Shown: positions 1-9,648, numbered from the stretch's first letter. The stretch is 64,000 nt of DNA from Rhodococcus sp. CH91 (GCF_022554085.1 NZ_JAKFYR010000013.1:1-64000), one strand, 5' to 3'. A program made the numbers and translations. The notes: generated from the sequence alone by a model not told the origin.

Positions 1-498
1 CTGGTCAGGGGTGTTGCGACGACCGGTTGAATCCGCCCAGTGCGCCTCGATCGTCGTGATGTTCACGATGCTCCCGCCGCGTCCGCCCTCCCGCATCCGG
101 GGAACTGCGAGCGAGCACGCCTGCAGCACGTGGGACAGGTTGGTACGCACGAGGGCATCCCAGCCTTTCGGCGAGGTGTCGACGAAGGGCGACCGGAAGG
201 TGCCGCCGACGATGTTCACCAGGATGTCGACGCGTCCCCACCGTTCGTCCACCGCGTCGAACAGGCCGGCCAGGACGGCAGGATCGCGGACGTCGCCGCA
301 GTGCACGAGACACTCGGTTCCCGCGGCGGCGAGATCGGAGCGGAGCGCTTCGGCGGCATCCGCGTCGATATCCAGAACGGCCGGGCGCACGCCGTTGGCC
401 GCGAGGTCCCGGACGATCGACTCCCCGAGCCCACCTGCGCCACCCGTGATCACGGCAACCGCCCCGGCGAGCCCCGCGCGTTCCTCGAACCACCCCAT
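1..498 (-). CDS. SDR-family NAD(P)-dependent oxidoreductase, partial
   Basis: Only the first 166 residues are in the window; the gene runs off the left edge. The N-terminus carries a Rossmann cofactor motif TGGAGGLG at residues 18-25, typical of classical short-chain dehydrogenases, followed by an acidic residue after beta-2 (VLDIDAD) that favours NAD(H) over NADP(H). A VNIVGG segment stands where the NNAG motif is usual, and VNITTIE begins the region holding the catalytic Ser. The catalytic Tyr-x3-Lys should lie outside the window. The ATG at 498 is preceded by a GGAG-like site. It sits 11 bases after the flavin-dependent oxidoreductase gene, so the two are probably co-transcribed. The substrate cannot be told. 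Confidence 0.85.
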   Translation of the reverse strand, partial: MGWFEERAGLAGAVAVITGGAGGLGESIVRDLAANGVRPAVLDIDADAAEALRSDLAAAGTECLVHCGDVRDPAVLAGLFDAVDERWGRVDILVNIVGGTFRSPFVDTSPKGWDALVRTNLSHVLQACSLAVPRMREGGRGGSIVNITTIEAHWADSTGRRNTPDQ

Positions 499-509
499 TG
501 CGGGCTCCT

Positions 510-1415
510 TCACGACAGATAGGTCGAGCCGAACGACTCGAGGAAATCGACTGTGGCCGACAGGCCCTCGATACGGCACGAGACGGACACCCAGTCGACC
601 CCGGCCTTCTCCAGCTCGGCGAACACCTCGCGGTGCCGGTCGGGTCCTGCGGTCGACGACATGAGTTCGGTGCCGTAGGAATACACGACGTCGATCCGGT
701 CCGTGCGGCCCGCAGCGAGTGCGCCGGATCGGACGTCGGCGATCTGCTCCCCCAGTTCTTCGAGGGGGCCGAGCGTGCGGGTACGAGCGGTGGCACTGAG
801 TTGCCCGCCTCCCGACATCGGCATCCATCCCTGCGCACGCTGTGCGACCCGCCGCCGCGTGAGCTTCGAATTCCCGCCGATCCAGATGGGTATCGGATCC
901 TGCACCGGCCGAGGCCGGGCGATGATGTCGCGGGCACTGAAGTGGCGGCCCCGGTAATCGAAAGGCTCACCGCGCCAATGGAGCGGAAGCACGTCGAGCG
1001 CTTCGTCGAAGAGGGCGTTGCGTTCGTCGAAATCGACGCCGAGCGCGTGGAACTCGCTCTTCTGGTAACCCACTCCGAGACCGAGCGTGAAACGCCCGCC
1101 CGAGAGCTTGTCCAGGCTGGCCGCAGCCTTGGCGAGGAGCATCGGATTCCGGTAGGGCGCGACCGCCAGGTAGGTCAGCAGACGCAGCCGCTCGGTCGCC
1201 CCGGCGACATATCCGAGTGCGACGAACGGGTCGAGGGTCTGGTGCCCTCCGGCCGAGAGCCATCGGGCACCGGGCGCAGGATGCTCGCTGAACGCGAACG
1301 CGTCGAATCCCGCTTTCTCGGCGGCGACGGCCACATCCCGGACGGGCCCGGGATCGAGCACGTCACCCTCGGGCCCGTTGATCTCCGGGTAGTGGAAGAT
1401 GAACCGCAACGTCAT
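510..1415 (-). CDS. LLM-class flavin-dependent oxidoreductase
   Basis: This is a 301-residue protein of the luciferase-like monooxygenase fold, most like the F420-dependent subgroup of actinobacteria. Recognisable segments are FSEHPAPG near residue 45, LTYLAVAPYRNPMLLAK, the LGVGYQKSEF loop and the PIPIWIGGNS strand that lines the flavin pocket. F420 use is inferred from family and host, not shown. I chose the ATG at 1415 because GAGAGG lies 8 bases upstream; an in-frame TTG at 1436 has no such site. It lies 80 bases after the Mce-associated gene on the same strand and just before the SDR gene, so it may be a tail of the mce transcript. Substrate unknown. Confidence 0.85.
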   Translation of the reverse strand: MTLRFIFHYPEINGPEGDVLDPGPVRDVAVAAEKAGFDAFAFSEHPAPGARWLSAGGHQTLDPFVALGYVAGATERLRLLTYLAVAPYRNPMLLAKAAASLDKLSGGRFTLGLGVGYQKSEFHALGVDFDERNALFDEALDVLPLHWRGEPFDYRGRHFSARDIIARPRPVQDPIPIWIGGNSKLTRRRVAQRAQGWMPMSGGGQLSATARTRTLGPLEELGEQIADVRSGALAAGRTDRIDVVYSYGTELMSSTAGPDRHREVFAELEKAGVDWVSVSCRIEGLSATVDFLESFGSTYLS

Positions 1416-1495
1416 TCGAAGAACCTCTCGCGACAATAAGACTTTCCGAAAAAGATAGTCTGATTCTCGAGATGTGCAACGCCGATCTTCGAGGA

Positions 1496-2065
1496 TCAGC
1501 GCGCGTCGGCTCCGTCGAGCAACCAGCGGCCGTCGATCCGCTTCAGGGTGATGAGGAAGCGGGTGGCGTCGGTACGCCCTTCCGGTACCACGACGTTCTT
1601 CACGTCCTGGTCGAGGAAGACCAGCACCGTGGCGACCTCGCCGTCGAAACTCTCGAGCCCGGCATGATCCGCTCGCGCCGTCGACGTACCCTCACCGTTC
1701 TCGACGAGTCCGCGCAGGTCGCCGGCCACACTGTCGTATCTGGCGGCGAACTCCTCGGTGGAGTTCGCGGTCACCGCGGCGAGATTGTCGTCGAAGGAAC
1801 GATAGTCGTATGTCCCGAGGACGACGGCGTATTCACGCGCCTCGGCGACGGCCTCCTCCCGCAGCGCGGCGTCCTGCTCGGCCTGCCACCACCGGAAGCC
1901 GAAGAACGCGGTGGCGGCGAGCAGTATCGCGATCACCGCGAGGGTGATCCACCCGGCCGCGCCCCCACGAGCCGGCGCATCCCGGGGGACCTCCGGTGGA
2001 GAGCCTGCCGAACCGGCGTCGGTCTCCTCGGCATCGTTCTCGGTCGGCACATCGGTGGGTGTCAT
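1496..2065 (-). CDS. Mce-associated membrane protein
   Basis: The 189-residue protein has an acidic, Pro-rich cytoplasmic N-terminus of about 37 residues, one membrane helix at about 38-57, and an outward domain of about 130 residues. This is the layout of the Mas proteins that follow mce operons in mycobacteria (Rv0175-Rv0178 type) and are thought to stabilise or accompany the Mce transporter. Its ATG overlaps the stop of mceF as ATGA, so translation is coupled. Only one mas gene follows here, whereas M. tuberculosis mce1 has four. The assignment is by position and topology more than by a sharp motif. Confidence 0.85.
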   Translation of the reverse strand: MTPTDVPTENDAEETDAGSAGSPPEVPRDAPARGGAAGWITLAVIAILLAATAFFGFRWWQAEQDAALREEAVAEAREYAVVLGTYDYRSFDDNLAAVTANSTEEFAARYDSVAGDLRGLVENGEGTSTARADHAGLESFDGEVATVLVFLDQDVKNVVVPEGRTDATRFLITLKRIDGRWLLDGADAR

Positions 2066-3273
2066 CCGCCCAGTCCTTCCAACAGCTTCTGCCAATAGTT
2101 CAACGCTTCCACTCCGGTCGGGATGAGCAGGGGATCGTCGGCCATGTCCGGACCGGTGACCTTGCCCGGAGTGGTGTAGTTCGCCAGTCCCGTCGCGTCC
2201 GGTCTCGGCGCCGTGTACGCACCGCGCTGACCGACGTCCTCACCGGGTGGGCAGTAGAGCGACAGATTCGCCTCGCGAGGACTCTCGTCGCCGATCATGC
2301 GGCGCTGCGTGTCGTAGTAGCAGACCGGCCCCTGCGTGGCGACGAGTGCGAAGTTGCCGCGATCCCCTTCGACGACGCTGGTCAGGTCCTTCATCGCCGC
2401 GGGCAGCGCGTCGAGTCCGGCACTCAGCGACGGGGCGCGAGGTCCGATCACCTCCCCGACCGTGACGAGATTCGTCAGCAGGACGCCGAAGTCGTCGCGC
2501 GTCGCGGCGAACAGTTCCTCGGTCCGCGCGAGCGCCTCGGGTGACCGGTCCACCAGGTAGACGAGCGAATCCCTGCTGCCCACCAGTTGGTCGGAGACGT
2601 CTCGCACCGCCCGCATCGATCCCGGGAAGGTGCCCGCGTTGTCGGCCATCGCATCGACGAGACCGAGACCCTCGTCGAGCAGGGACGCGATGGCCGGGGC
2701 ACGATCGGCCACCATGCGCGAGAGCGCGTCGGCATTCTCGAGCAGTGCCTGCAGTTCCGGTCCGGTGCCGTCCAGCGCCGTTCCCCACGTCTCGCCGAGA
2801 GTCACGATCGACTCCGCGTCCAGGCTCTCCACGAGCGCCGTCATGTCGACGAGCAACTGATCGAGGCGCAACCCCTGGTCCTCGGCCGGGACGAGCAGCG
2901 CGTCGCCGTCGCCGAGGAACGGCCCCTGGTCGGTATCGGGTTCGATGTCGACGCTCAGGATGCCGATCGCCGTCGCGGTGACGACCCGCCCGGTGCTCCC
3001 CGCAGGGATCTGCACCCCCGGATCGATGGAGAGGACGGCGTCGGATCCCCGCCCGCCAGGGGCGACCGACAGTGAAGCGACCTCTCCCACCTGGACACCG
3101 CGGTAGGTCACCGAGGTGCCGGATCCGATACCCCGTGCATCCTCGAGGTGAGCGTGCAGGTGGGTCGCGCCGCCGAGGCTCTGCGGCCCGAGCACGTACC
3201 GGACACCGACCACGGTGGTGACGATGCCGAGGGCGACGAAGACGATCACCTGGACGAGCACGGCGCGCTTCAT
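2062..3273 (-). CDS. mceF: MceF-type MCE family protein
   Basis: The 403-residue protein begins with a membrane anchor at residues 4-27, followed by an MCE/MlaD domain (HLEDARGIGSGTSVTYRGVQVGEV is the characteristic core, cited by its parts GIGSG and VTYRGVQVG), then a helical needle-like region and a C-terminal tail. MCE proteins A-F assemble into a hexameric tube through which lipids pass from the outer mycomembrane to the YrbE permease. The ATG at 3273 overlaps the stop of mceE by 4 bases. Position as sixth mce gene gives the letter F. The transported lipid is not shown by sequence; mce1-type systems import fatty or mycolic acids. Confidence 0.93.
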   Translation of the reverse strand: MKRAVLVQVIVFVALGIVTTVVGVRYVLGPQSLGGATHLHAHLEDARGIGSGTSVTYRGVQVGEVASLSVAPGGRGSDAVLSIDPGVQIPAGSTGRVVTATAIGILSVDIEPDTDQGPFLGDGDALLVPAEDQGLRLDQLLVDMTALVESLDAESIVTLGETWGTALDGTGPELQALLENADALSRMVADRAPAIASLLDEGLGLVDAMADNAGTFPGSMRAVRDVSDQLVGSRDSLVYLVDRSPEALARTEELFAATRDDFGVLLTNLVTVGEVIGPRAPSLSAGLDALPAAMKDLTSVVEGDRGNFALVATQGPVCYYDTQRRMIGDESPREANLSLYCPPGEDVGQRGAYTAPRPDATGLANYTTPGKVTGPDMADDPLLIPTGVEALNYWQKLLEGLGG

Positions 3274-4337
3274 CGCACACCTCCGAGAAGGAGTTCGGCG
3301 AGGCCGGCCGCGACGTCGGCCTGCGGCAACTCGACCGGAGGGCCGCCGTCGAGCGGCATCCCGCCGGTGAGGAGCAGATCGATGGCGCCGGGGATGTCGA
3401 GCGCACCGTCGAACAGCAGATAGTCGCCGCGCACCGACCTGTTGAAGCCGTCCACGAACTTGTTCACGTTCACCAGAGCCGCTTCCACGGTGTTGTTGAA
3501 ATCCCTGATGCCGGCGGTGATCTGCGCGAGATCGTCGATGCTGCCACCGATGGCCGACTGCTGTTCGGCCATCACGGTGTCGACCGACTCGACCACTGTG
3601 GCCGTGCTCGCGACCAGTGTTGCGAGATCCTGCTGCTGCGCCGCGAGCAGTTCCACCATCCGGGCACTGTCGACGATGCTGCGGTCGAGCACCTCCTGCT
3701 GCTGTGCCAGCCTCTCGGTGACGGAATCGGCTGCGGCGAGCGTCCGTTCGAAGCTCTCGCTGTTCTCGTCGGCCAACGCCATGGTGGTGTCCAAGCGGAC
3801 GAGCATATCGCGGATCTTCTCGCCGCGCCCTCCGAAGGCGTCGTCGAGTTCGGTGGTGATGGTGCGCATCTGGTCGAGCCCACTGCCGTTGACGATCTGT
3901 CCGAGCATCGCGAAGGTGGTCTCGACGTCGGGGCCGACTTCCGTCCGCTCGATACTGTCGCCATCCGTCAACAGCCCCGGCGAGGGATCCTCGGGCAGGT
4001 CGATCCGGACGAACGGACTGCCGAGCGCCGACGGCAACCGGACCGATGCGCCGACGTTCTCGGGGAACTGCACGGCGGCCGACATGCTCAGCCGGACATA
4101 GGCGCGACCGCCGTCGGTGCTCAGCGAACGCACCCGGCCGACGACGGCCTGGCCCGCCCGCACCTCGGCGCCGGGATCGATCCGGTCGGCACTGTCGAAG
4201 ACCGCCGTCACCTCGTAGGTGTCGCCGGGGCCACTGCGGCCGAGCGGTAGTTCCTGCAGGCTCAGGCCGCACCCACTCGTCAGTGCCGCGAGGCAGGTCA
4301 AGAGAGTGGCCGCACGCAGACGGGCGGGCGCAGTCAC
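3270..4337 (-). CDS. mceE: MceE-type MCE lipoprotein
   Basis: This 355-residue MCE protein is the lipoprotein of the set (LprK/LprN type). Its start is GTG at 4337, overlapping the mceD stop as GTGA. The N-terminus is a short signal peptide ending in LTSGC, with the lipidated Cys at residue 23. The MCE domain follows (DTYEVTAVFDSADRIDPGAEV onwards, seen in the segments FDSADRIDPG and VRAGQAVVGRV), then a long helical stretch rich in Gln, Val and Asp. The lipobox has Thr at -3 where Leu is usual, but the Cys, the hydrophobic run and the position in the operon all fit. Confidence 0.92.
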   Translation of the reverse strand: MTAPARLRAATLLTCLAALTSGCGLSLQELPLGRSGPGDTYEVTAVFDSADRIDPGAEVRAGQAVVGRVRSLSTDGGRAYVRLSMSAAVQFPENVGASVRLPSALGSPFVRIDLPEDPSPGLLTDGDSIERTEVGPDVETTFAMLGQIVNGSGLDQMRTITTELDDAFGGRGEKIRDMLVRLDTTMALADENSESFERTLAAADSVTERLAQQQEVLDRSIVDSARMVELLAAQQQDLATLVASTATVVESVDTVMAEQQSAIGGSIDDLAQITAGIRDFNNTVEAALVNVNKFVDGFNRSVRGDYLLFDGALDIPGAIDLLLTGGMPLDGGPPVELPQADVAAGLAELLLGGVR

Positions 4338-5449
4338 CGCGTCCCTCCCTGATTCAGCGCCCGGTCGAGCGATTCCGGAACGAGATCCTGCAACGGGTCG
4401 GCCAGGTCGAAGGGCACCGTGATCGGATTGGTGAATCCCGCTCCCGTACACAGCGGCAGTGGCTCGCGTTCGCACAGTTCTCGCGCCCGGGGGAACTGGC
4501 CGATCTGTGTCGACACGCTCAGACGGATCCGGGCACGTCCGTTCTCGCCGATCGCGTTGTCGATGTTCTGTGCGGTGAGCGGCAGAACATCGAAGATCTC
4601 GGCGAAGCCCACCTCGTGCGCGGCGAAGGTGTCGGTCAGTGTGCGGGCGTTCGCCATGATCCGGTCGATGTCGCCTCCGCGGTCGGCGAGCAGAACGTCG
4701 AGCCGGTCGAGGATCGCCGCGAGCTGATCGACCGGCCCGGCGACGTCGAGATTCTGCCGCTGCAGTTCTTCCCCGAGTTCCCCCATTCCCCGGACGAGTT
4801 CGGACAGGTCGCCTTCGCGGGACTCGATCGCTGCCAGGGCGACGGCGAGATCGTCGACGACCTGCCCGATGTCCTCGGACTTCACGCCCACCACCGAGGT
4901 GGCCTGGCTCAGTGCTGTGATGGCACGATTCATCTCCTCGCCCATCCCGTCGGTCGCGTCGGCGGCGACCTCCAGCGTGCGGCCGATCTCCCCGCCCTCC
5001 GGACCGAGTGCGGTGGCCAGCACATCGACGTTCTCGAGCAGCTCGTCCCAGTTGATCGGGGCGTGACTACGTTCGACGGGGATGACGTGACCGTCCTCGA
5101 AGGTCGGTCCCTCCCGGTAGGCCGGCCCGAGCTCGACGAAACGGTCGCTGATGACGGACGGATTCATCACGAAGGCCGACACTTCCGCCGGCAGGACGAT
5201 GTCGCGAGGAATGCTCATGCGTACCTCGACGACGCGACCGGCGGGTTTCACCTCCTCGACCGTGCCCACCGGCATACCGAGCACCGCGACGCTGCTGCCG
5301 GGATAGATGCCGTTGACCGACGCGAACTGCGCCACGATCGTGCGAGTGCGGTCCGGGCCCACCACGTACCAGAGCCCGGCCGCGCAGAGCGCGAGCACGA
5401 CGACGATCACGAATCCACGGATGGTCCAGGTCTTCGCGGTGGTACTCAA
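4334..5449 (-). CDS. mceD: MceD-type MCE family protein
   Basis: This protein of 371 residues has an N-terminal membrane helix at about 11-30 and an MCE domain marked by VNGIYPGSSVAVLGMPVGTV, with a long helical domain after it. The start is most likely TTG at 5449: GGAGG stands 7 bases upstream, and TTGA overlaps the mceC stop by 4 bases, the same coupling seen in the rest of the operon. A GTG 6 bases earlier would have no spacing to that site. The C-terminus carries Cys residues (ELCEREPLPLCTG) also typical of secreted Mce proteins. Confidence 0.92.
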   Translation of the reverse strand: MSTTAKTWTIRGFVIVVVLALCAAGLWYVVGPDRTRTIVAQFASVNGIYPGSSVAVLGMPVGTVEEVKPAGRVVEVRMSIPRDIVLPAEVSAFVMNPSVISDRFVELGPAYREGPTFEDGHVIPVERSHAPINWDELLENVDVLATALGPEGGEIGRTLEVAADATDGMGEEMNRAITALSQATSVVGVKSEDIGQVVDDLAVALAAIESREGDLSELVRGMGELGEELQRQNLDVAGPVDQLAAILDRLDVLLADRGGDIDRIMANARTLTDTFAAHEVGFAEIFDVLPLTAQNIDNAIGENGRARIRLSVSTQIGQFPRARELCEREPLPLCTGAGFTNPITVPFDLADPLQDLVPESLDRALNQGGTR

Positions 5450-6483
5450 TTGCACCCCTCCATCACTCCGACGGAGCACAGGAAGTTGTCGGGGAGCGGG
5501 CCGGCCGGTGCGTGCACATCGACCCAGTTGCCGTTACCGGATGCGTCGGCCGCTGCCCGCAGGGCCGCCGGGAACTTCGCGAGCACCTGGTCGATGTTGG
5601 CGGCATTGTCCTCGAGCGTTCCCGTCACCGATTCGAGATTCACGAGCAGGGCGTCGATGTCGGCCGAGTTGTCGGCGAGGAAACTCTCCGCCGTGGTGAG
5701 CAACTGCCGCAGGTCGTCGACGAGCAGTACGAGCGCTTCCTTCCGGGCCGCGAGGATCGACACGACCGCCGTACTGTTGCCCACCAGCCGGGCAACATCC
5801 TCGCTCTGCTCACCGACGATCGAACTCAGCGACTTCGCCGACCGGAGCAGCGAGGTGATCCGCTCGTCGTTGCGGACGATCATCCGGGAGGTGGCCTCGA
5901 CACCGGCGAGGGCGTCGGAGACCTGCTCGGAATTCGTCGGCATCGTCTCGGTAAGGGTCTTCATCATGGCCTCGAGCGCGTCGACGTCGAGGCCCTCCGC
6001 GATCCGCTGGGCGTCGGTCGTCAGCTCGTCGAGACTGTACGGAACCGTGGTGCGGGACAGGGGAATGCGATCGTCCGTGAGTTCACCCGCGCCTGCCGGG
6101 GTGACGGACAGATACCGCTTGCCGAGGATCGTCCTGAGCTTGACTTCCGCGGCGGTGCGGTCGCCGAGATCCTGCCCCCGGTCGACCCGGAACTTCACGA
6201 GAACGCGGTCGCCGGCGAGTTCCATGGTCTCGACGCGTCCGGCCGGAACACCGGCGACATAGACCGGATCGTTCGGCGCCAATCCGGCGGCGTTCGCGAA
6301 CTCTGCTGTGTACGAGCCGGTACGGATCAGATAACTCACTCGCGGAAGGGAGACCGCGACGAGCATGATCACCGCGACGAGCACCATGCCGACGATGCCG
6401 AGCGCGATCGGATCGGCATTGCGGTCGTGGCGTCCCGAGAAGATCGCCGCGACCGCATCCTTCGATTTCCGCACGACGTTCAC
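5446..6483 (-). CDS. mceC: MceC-type MCE family protein
   Basis: The protein has 345 residues, with a charged N-terminus, one membrane helix at about 26-46, then an MCE domain beginning near YTAEFANAAGLAPNDPVYV and a helical region. It ends in MEGCN, a short Cys-containing tail. GTG at 6483 is chosen because GGAGG lies 7 bases upstream and GTGA overlaps the mceB stop. It lacks the long Pro-rich C-terminal tail that many MceC proteins carry, so it is on the short side for the class. Third of six co-transcribed mce genes. Confidence 0.92.
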   Translation of the reverse strand: MNVVRKSKDAVAAIFSGRHDRNADPIALGIVGMVLVAVIMLVAVSLPRVSYLIRTGSYTAEFANAAGLAPNDPVYVAGVPAGRVETMELAGDRVLVKFRVDRGQDLGDRTAAEVKLRTILGKRYLSVTPAGAGELTDDRIPLSRTTVPYSLDELTTDAQRIAEGLDVDALEAMMKTLTETMPTNSEQVSDALAGVEATSRMIVRNDERITSLLRSAKSLSSIVGEQSEDVARLVGNSTAVVSILAARKEALVLLVDDLRQLLTTAESFLADNSADIDALLVNLESVTGTLEDNAANIDQVLAKFPAALRAAADASGNGNWVDVHAPAGPLPDNFLCSVGVMEGCN

Positions 6484-7502
6484 TTGCACACCTCCGTGTA
6501 CGCCGAACCGAAGAGATTCGCCTCGAAACCATCGGCCATGACGGTGAAGTTGCACATGTAGAGGTTGAGCCAGCCACCGTAATCGCCGACCCGGTTGATG
6601 CTGTCGGCCAACTGCGGCAGATTCGCCATCGCCCGGTCGAAGTGGTCGGTCTGCGGGATCCACGCATCGGTCATCGTGCGCAGGTCGGAAACCGCGGTTC
6701 CGAGCGGCGCGGCACCCCCGGACATGAGCGCGGCGGTCGCACGGACCGACGAAGCACCCCGGTCGACCAGTGTCGCCAGCCTGGCGGAATCGCCTGCGAG
6801 GGCTTCGCTCACGACACCCAGCCCGGAGATCAGCGACGCGACGTCCTCGTTCCGCCGGTCGACGACCGTGGCGAGTTGTTCGAGATTCGCGATGACCTCG
6901 TTGAACACCTGCTCCTGGTCGACGATGTCGGTGCTCACTGCAGCGACGTGCAGCAGAAGCGATTCGAGCGTGCCTCCCTGCCCCTGGAAGGCGTCGACAA
7001 CGGAGAGGGCGAGGGAGTTGACCCGGGCCGGGTCCATCGCCTCGAACAGCGGCTTGAATCCGTTCACGAGAGCGGTGAGATCCACCGGTGGCTGCGTCCG
7101 CTCGACCGGAATCGTCGCCCCCTCCTCGAGCGCACGCCCGGCCGAGTTCTCCGGCAGGCGGAGAGCGACGTAGCGCACTCCGATCATGTCGCCGTAGTTG
7201 ATCTTCGCGGTCACGTCGGTGGTCAGCGCGTGGACCGATTCGATCTCGAATTCGACACGGGCGCGGGAGGTTCCGTCGTCCTGCGGCTGGAAACGCACAT
7301 CGGCGACCCGCCCGACGCGCACACCCGCGAGCGTCACGTCACTGCCCGGAGTCAAACCTTCCACATCGGTGAACTCGGCCGCGTACTCGCGCGTCGCCCC
7401 ACGTACCGGCCGGTCGAGAGTGTTGCCGACGACGACCGCCGCCAGCACACCGAGGACACAGAACGCCGTCAAACGCAGGGCCGGCCACGTCGGTGCCCTC
7501 AC
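6480..7502 (-). CDS. mceB: MceB-type MCE family protein
   Basis: The protein has 340 residues. A membrane anchor covers about residues 8-27, followed by the MCE core (YAAEFTDVEGLTPGSDVTL, then VRVGRVADV), a long helical domain and a C-terminus with one Cys in LYMCNFTVM and a final Cys. The start is GTG at 7502, overlapping the stop of mceA as GTGA. In the known mycobacterial complex each Mce protein contributes one ring subunit and one helix of the lipid tube. Nothing in the sequence is degraded. Confidence 0.92.
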   Translation of the reverse strand: MRAPTWPALRLTAFCVLGVLAAVVVGNTLDRPVRGATREYAAEFTDVEGLTPGSDVTLAGVRVGRVADVRFQPQDDGTSRARVEFEIESVHALTTDVTAKINYGDMIGVRYVALRLPENSAGRALEEGATIPVERTQPPVDLTALVNGFKPLFEAMDPARVNSLALSVVDAFQGQGGTLESLLLHVAAVSTDIVDQEQVFNEVIANLEQLATVVDRRNEDVASLISGLGVVSEALAGDSARLATLVDRGASSVRATAALMSGGAAPLGTAVSDLRTMTDAWIPQTDHFDRAMANLPQLADSINRVGDYGGWLNLYMCNFTVMADGFEANLFGSAYTEVCK

Positions 7503-8788
7503 GGAATACTCACCTCCGCTCCACGGACGAACGGTGCGAGCAGGGTCGAGGCGGCGGTCGACGGGCCGGCATCCCGCGATGCCGGATCGTCCGGATCCGC
7601 TCCCCTGGCGATCTGCTCGAGAAAGCCGAGCGGACCGCGCTCGGCGTTCGCAGCGACGATCCGCCCGCCGGTCGCGGGCGAGGTCCGTACCGGATCACCG
7701 CAGTTGGACCCGGCCAACGGCCCGTAGCGAGGACAGTCCGCCGAGGTGTACGGCATGGGATCGGAGAAGTCCACCGCGGCGGTGATGTCGAAATGCCCCG
7801 TCTGGAAGACGCGCCCGCCCGCATCGCCGAAGATCGACAGATACCGCAGGGTGTCGTCGAGACCGGGGGTGTCGGCTGCGAACGCACCGAGAACCGGAGC
7901 ACCGTTGCGGACCACCGAGATGATGTTTCCGGTGTTGGCGGCGAACAGGTCTGCGCTCTGCTGCCCGAGCGACGCCCCGCCCGTCAGCAGACGGCGGATA
8001 CCGTCCTCGTTGCCGAGCGCGATCTGCGACAGTTCGGATGCGTTGCGCATCACGGCGATGACGTCGTCGGTGGCCGCGGACATCGACTCGGTGACAGCGG
8101 CAACCTGGGGTGCAGCGGCGATGCCGGCATCGACGAGCGGCCCCAGATCTTCCGACAACACGGCGATCCGGTCGATGGTCTCGCCGAGAGCGGCGCCACG
8201 TCCTTGCAGTGCCTGGCTCATCGCGTCGAGAGCGACCGCGAGTTGTTCGGGCCGCAACTGTTCCATGAGATCGGCGGCCCGGTAGTAGAGATTCGCGAGT
8301 TGAGCTGCTTCGGCCGAGGTGTCGGCAGGGATCTCGGTACCTGCCGCGAGCCTGGGACCGTATTCGGGATTCTCCGGCGGCACGAGTTCGAGGAAGACGT
8401 CCCCGAACAGTGTGCGGGGCACGACCCGCACACTCACCGCGGCGGGAATCTCGGCGAGCGCCTCGGGGTCGAGTTTCATCGTCACCCGCGAGGCGGTGAC
8501 GCCCGCGTCCATGGCGGACATGCTTCCGACGTGGACACCCTGATACTGCACACCGGCGGCACCGTAGATCAGCCCCGCGGAGGCGGGCAGATTCGCGGTG
8601 ATCTCCGGATCGCGCGAGAGCATGTCGGATCCGGAGGCCACGAGCAGGGCACCGGAGACGACGATGACCACGGTCGAGATCAGACCGATCACCGCGAGAG
8701 TGGCGCGACCGGGACCGGCCGCACGGTTCACGCGCCCCGGCCTCGTCCGGGAGGCCACGGGCGGTGGTTGCTGGTAGCCGGCGGTCAT
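7499..8788 (-). CDS. mceA: MceA-type MCE family protein
   Basis: This is the first mce gene of the operon, 429 residues. A cytoplasmic Pro/Arg-rich N-terminus leads into a membrane helix at about 30-52; the MCE domain follows (ITANLPASAGLIYGAAGVQYQG, seen in the parts LPASAGLIYG and VQYQGVHVG), then a PRTLFGDVFLELVPP strand that is highly typical of MceA, and a helical domain. The ATG at 8788 overlaps the yrbEB stop by 4 bases. MceA is the family defined by the mycobacterial cell-entry protein; the entry role itself is not implied here, since the family works in lipid import. Confidence 0.94.
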   Translation of the reverse strand: MTAGYQQPPPVASRTRPGRVNRAAGPGRATLAVIGLISTVVIVVSGALLVASGSDMLSRDPEITANLPASAGLIYGAAGVQYQGVHVGSMSAMDAGVTASRVTMKLDPEALAEIPAAVSVRVVPRTLFGDVFLELVPPENPEYGPRLAAGTEIPADTSAEAAQLANLYYRAADLMEQLRPEQLAVALDAMSQALQGRGAALGETIDRIAVLSEDLGPLVDAGIAAAPQVAAVTESMSAATDDVIAVMRNASELSQIALGNEDGIRRLLTGGASLGQQSADLFAANTGNIISVVRNGAPVLGAFAADTPGLDDTLRYLSIFGDAGGRVFQTGHFDITAAVDFSDPMPYTSADCPRYGPLAGSNCGDPVRTSPATGGRIVAANAERGPLGFLEQIARGADPDDPASRDAGPSTAASTLLAPFVRGAEVSIP

Positions 8789-9648
8789 GACAAGCCGACC
8801 CCCGGGATGGTCGGGACGAGCCCCCACAGGGCGAAGGTCAGTACGACGTCGGTGACACCGATCGCGAGAATGCTCGTCCGCAGCGCTCGTCCGGCTGCAC
8901 GCCCCACCCCCTCGGGTCCGCCGGAGGCGTAGAAACCGTAGGAGCAGTGGACGACCGCGACGATCATGGCGAACACCACGGCCTTCGTGAGCGAGTACCA
9001 CAGATCCGACGGCGAGAGCGCGAGATGGAAGTAGTAGTCGTACGTTCCGGCCGAGTTGCCCTGGAAGTTCACGACGATCAGACGTGTGGCCACGTACGAG
9101 GCGAGCAGGCCGACCATGTAGATCGGGATCACGCACACCGCGGAGGCGACGAGCCGCGTGCTCGCGAGGAACGGGATGGAGCGCACCGCCATCGCGTCGA
9201 GTGCGTCGATCTCGTCGGAGATGCGCATCGCGCCGAGCTGAGCGGTGAAGCCGGTTCCCACTTTGGCGGCGAGAGCGATGGAGGCGACGACGGGAGCGAG
9301 TTCGCGGGTGTTGGCGATGGCCGAGAGCATGCCCGACAGCGATGTCATGCCGATCAGTTCGAGTCCGCGCTGGGTCTCGACGCCGACCATCATCGCCGCG
9401 ACGGCGGACATCGCGAACACGATGCCGATCGTTCCGCCGCCGGCGAGCAGAGAGGCGTAGCCGAAACTCACGTCACCGATGTGGAACATGACGTGCTTGA
9501 AATACCGTCGGAGGGCGGTGGGGACGCCGGCGATCGCCTTGCATCCGAAGACGACGTGGCGGCCGATCGCCGCGAAGCCGTCGACGGTGGCGGCGACCGG
9601 CCTGCGAGTGGCCGAGCGCGCACGTTCGAAAGTGGTGTAGGAGATCAT
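8785..9648 (-). CDS. yrbEB: YrbEB, MlaE-family permease of the Mce transporter
   Basis: This permease of 287 residues carries the MlaE (DUF140) fold: several membrane helices and the conserved signature around RISDEIDALDAMAVRSIPFLASTR, of which EIDALDAMAVRSI is the key part. With YrbEA it forms the membrane core of the ABC importer that the MlaF/Mkl-type ATPase drives; that ATPase gene is not in this window, as is usual for actinobacterial mce loci. The ATG at 9648 shares one base with the stop of yrbEA (TGATG), so the two permease genes are translationally coupled. Start supported by close match in length to family members. Confidence 0.93.
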   Translation of the reverse strand: MISYTTFERARSATRRPVAATVDGFAAIGRHVVFGCKAIAGVPTALRRYFKHVMFHIGDVSFGYASLLAGGGTIGIVFAMSAVAAMMVGVETQRGLELIGMTSLSGMLSAIANTRELAPVVASIALAAKVGTGFTAQLGAMRISDEIDALDAMAVRSIPFLASTRLVASAVCVIPIYMVGLLASYVATRLIVVNFQGNSAGTYDYYFHLALSPSDLWYSLTKAVVFAMIVAVVHCSYGFYASGGPEGVGRAAGRALRTSILAIGVTDVVLTFALWGLVPTIPGVGLS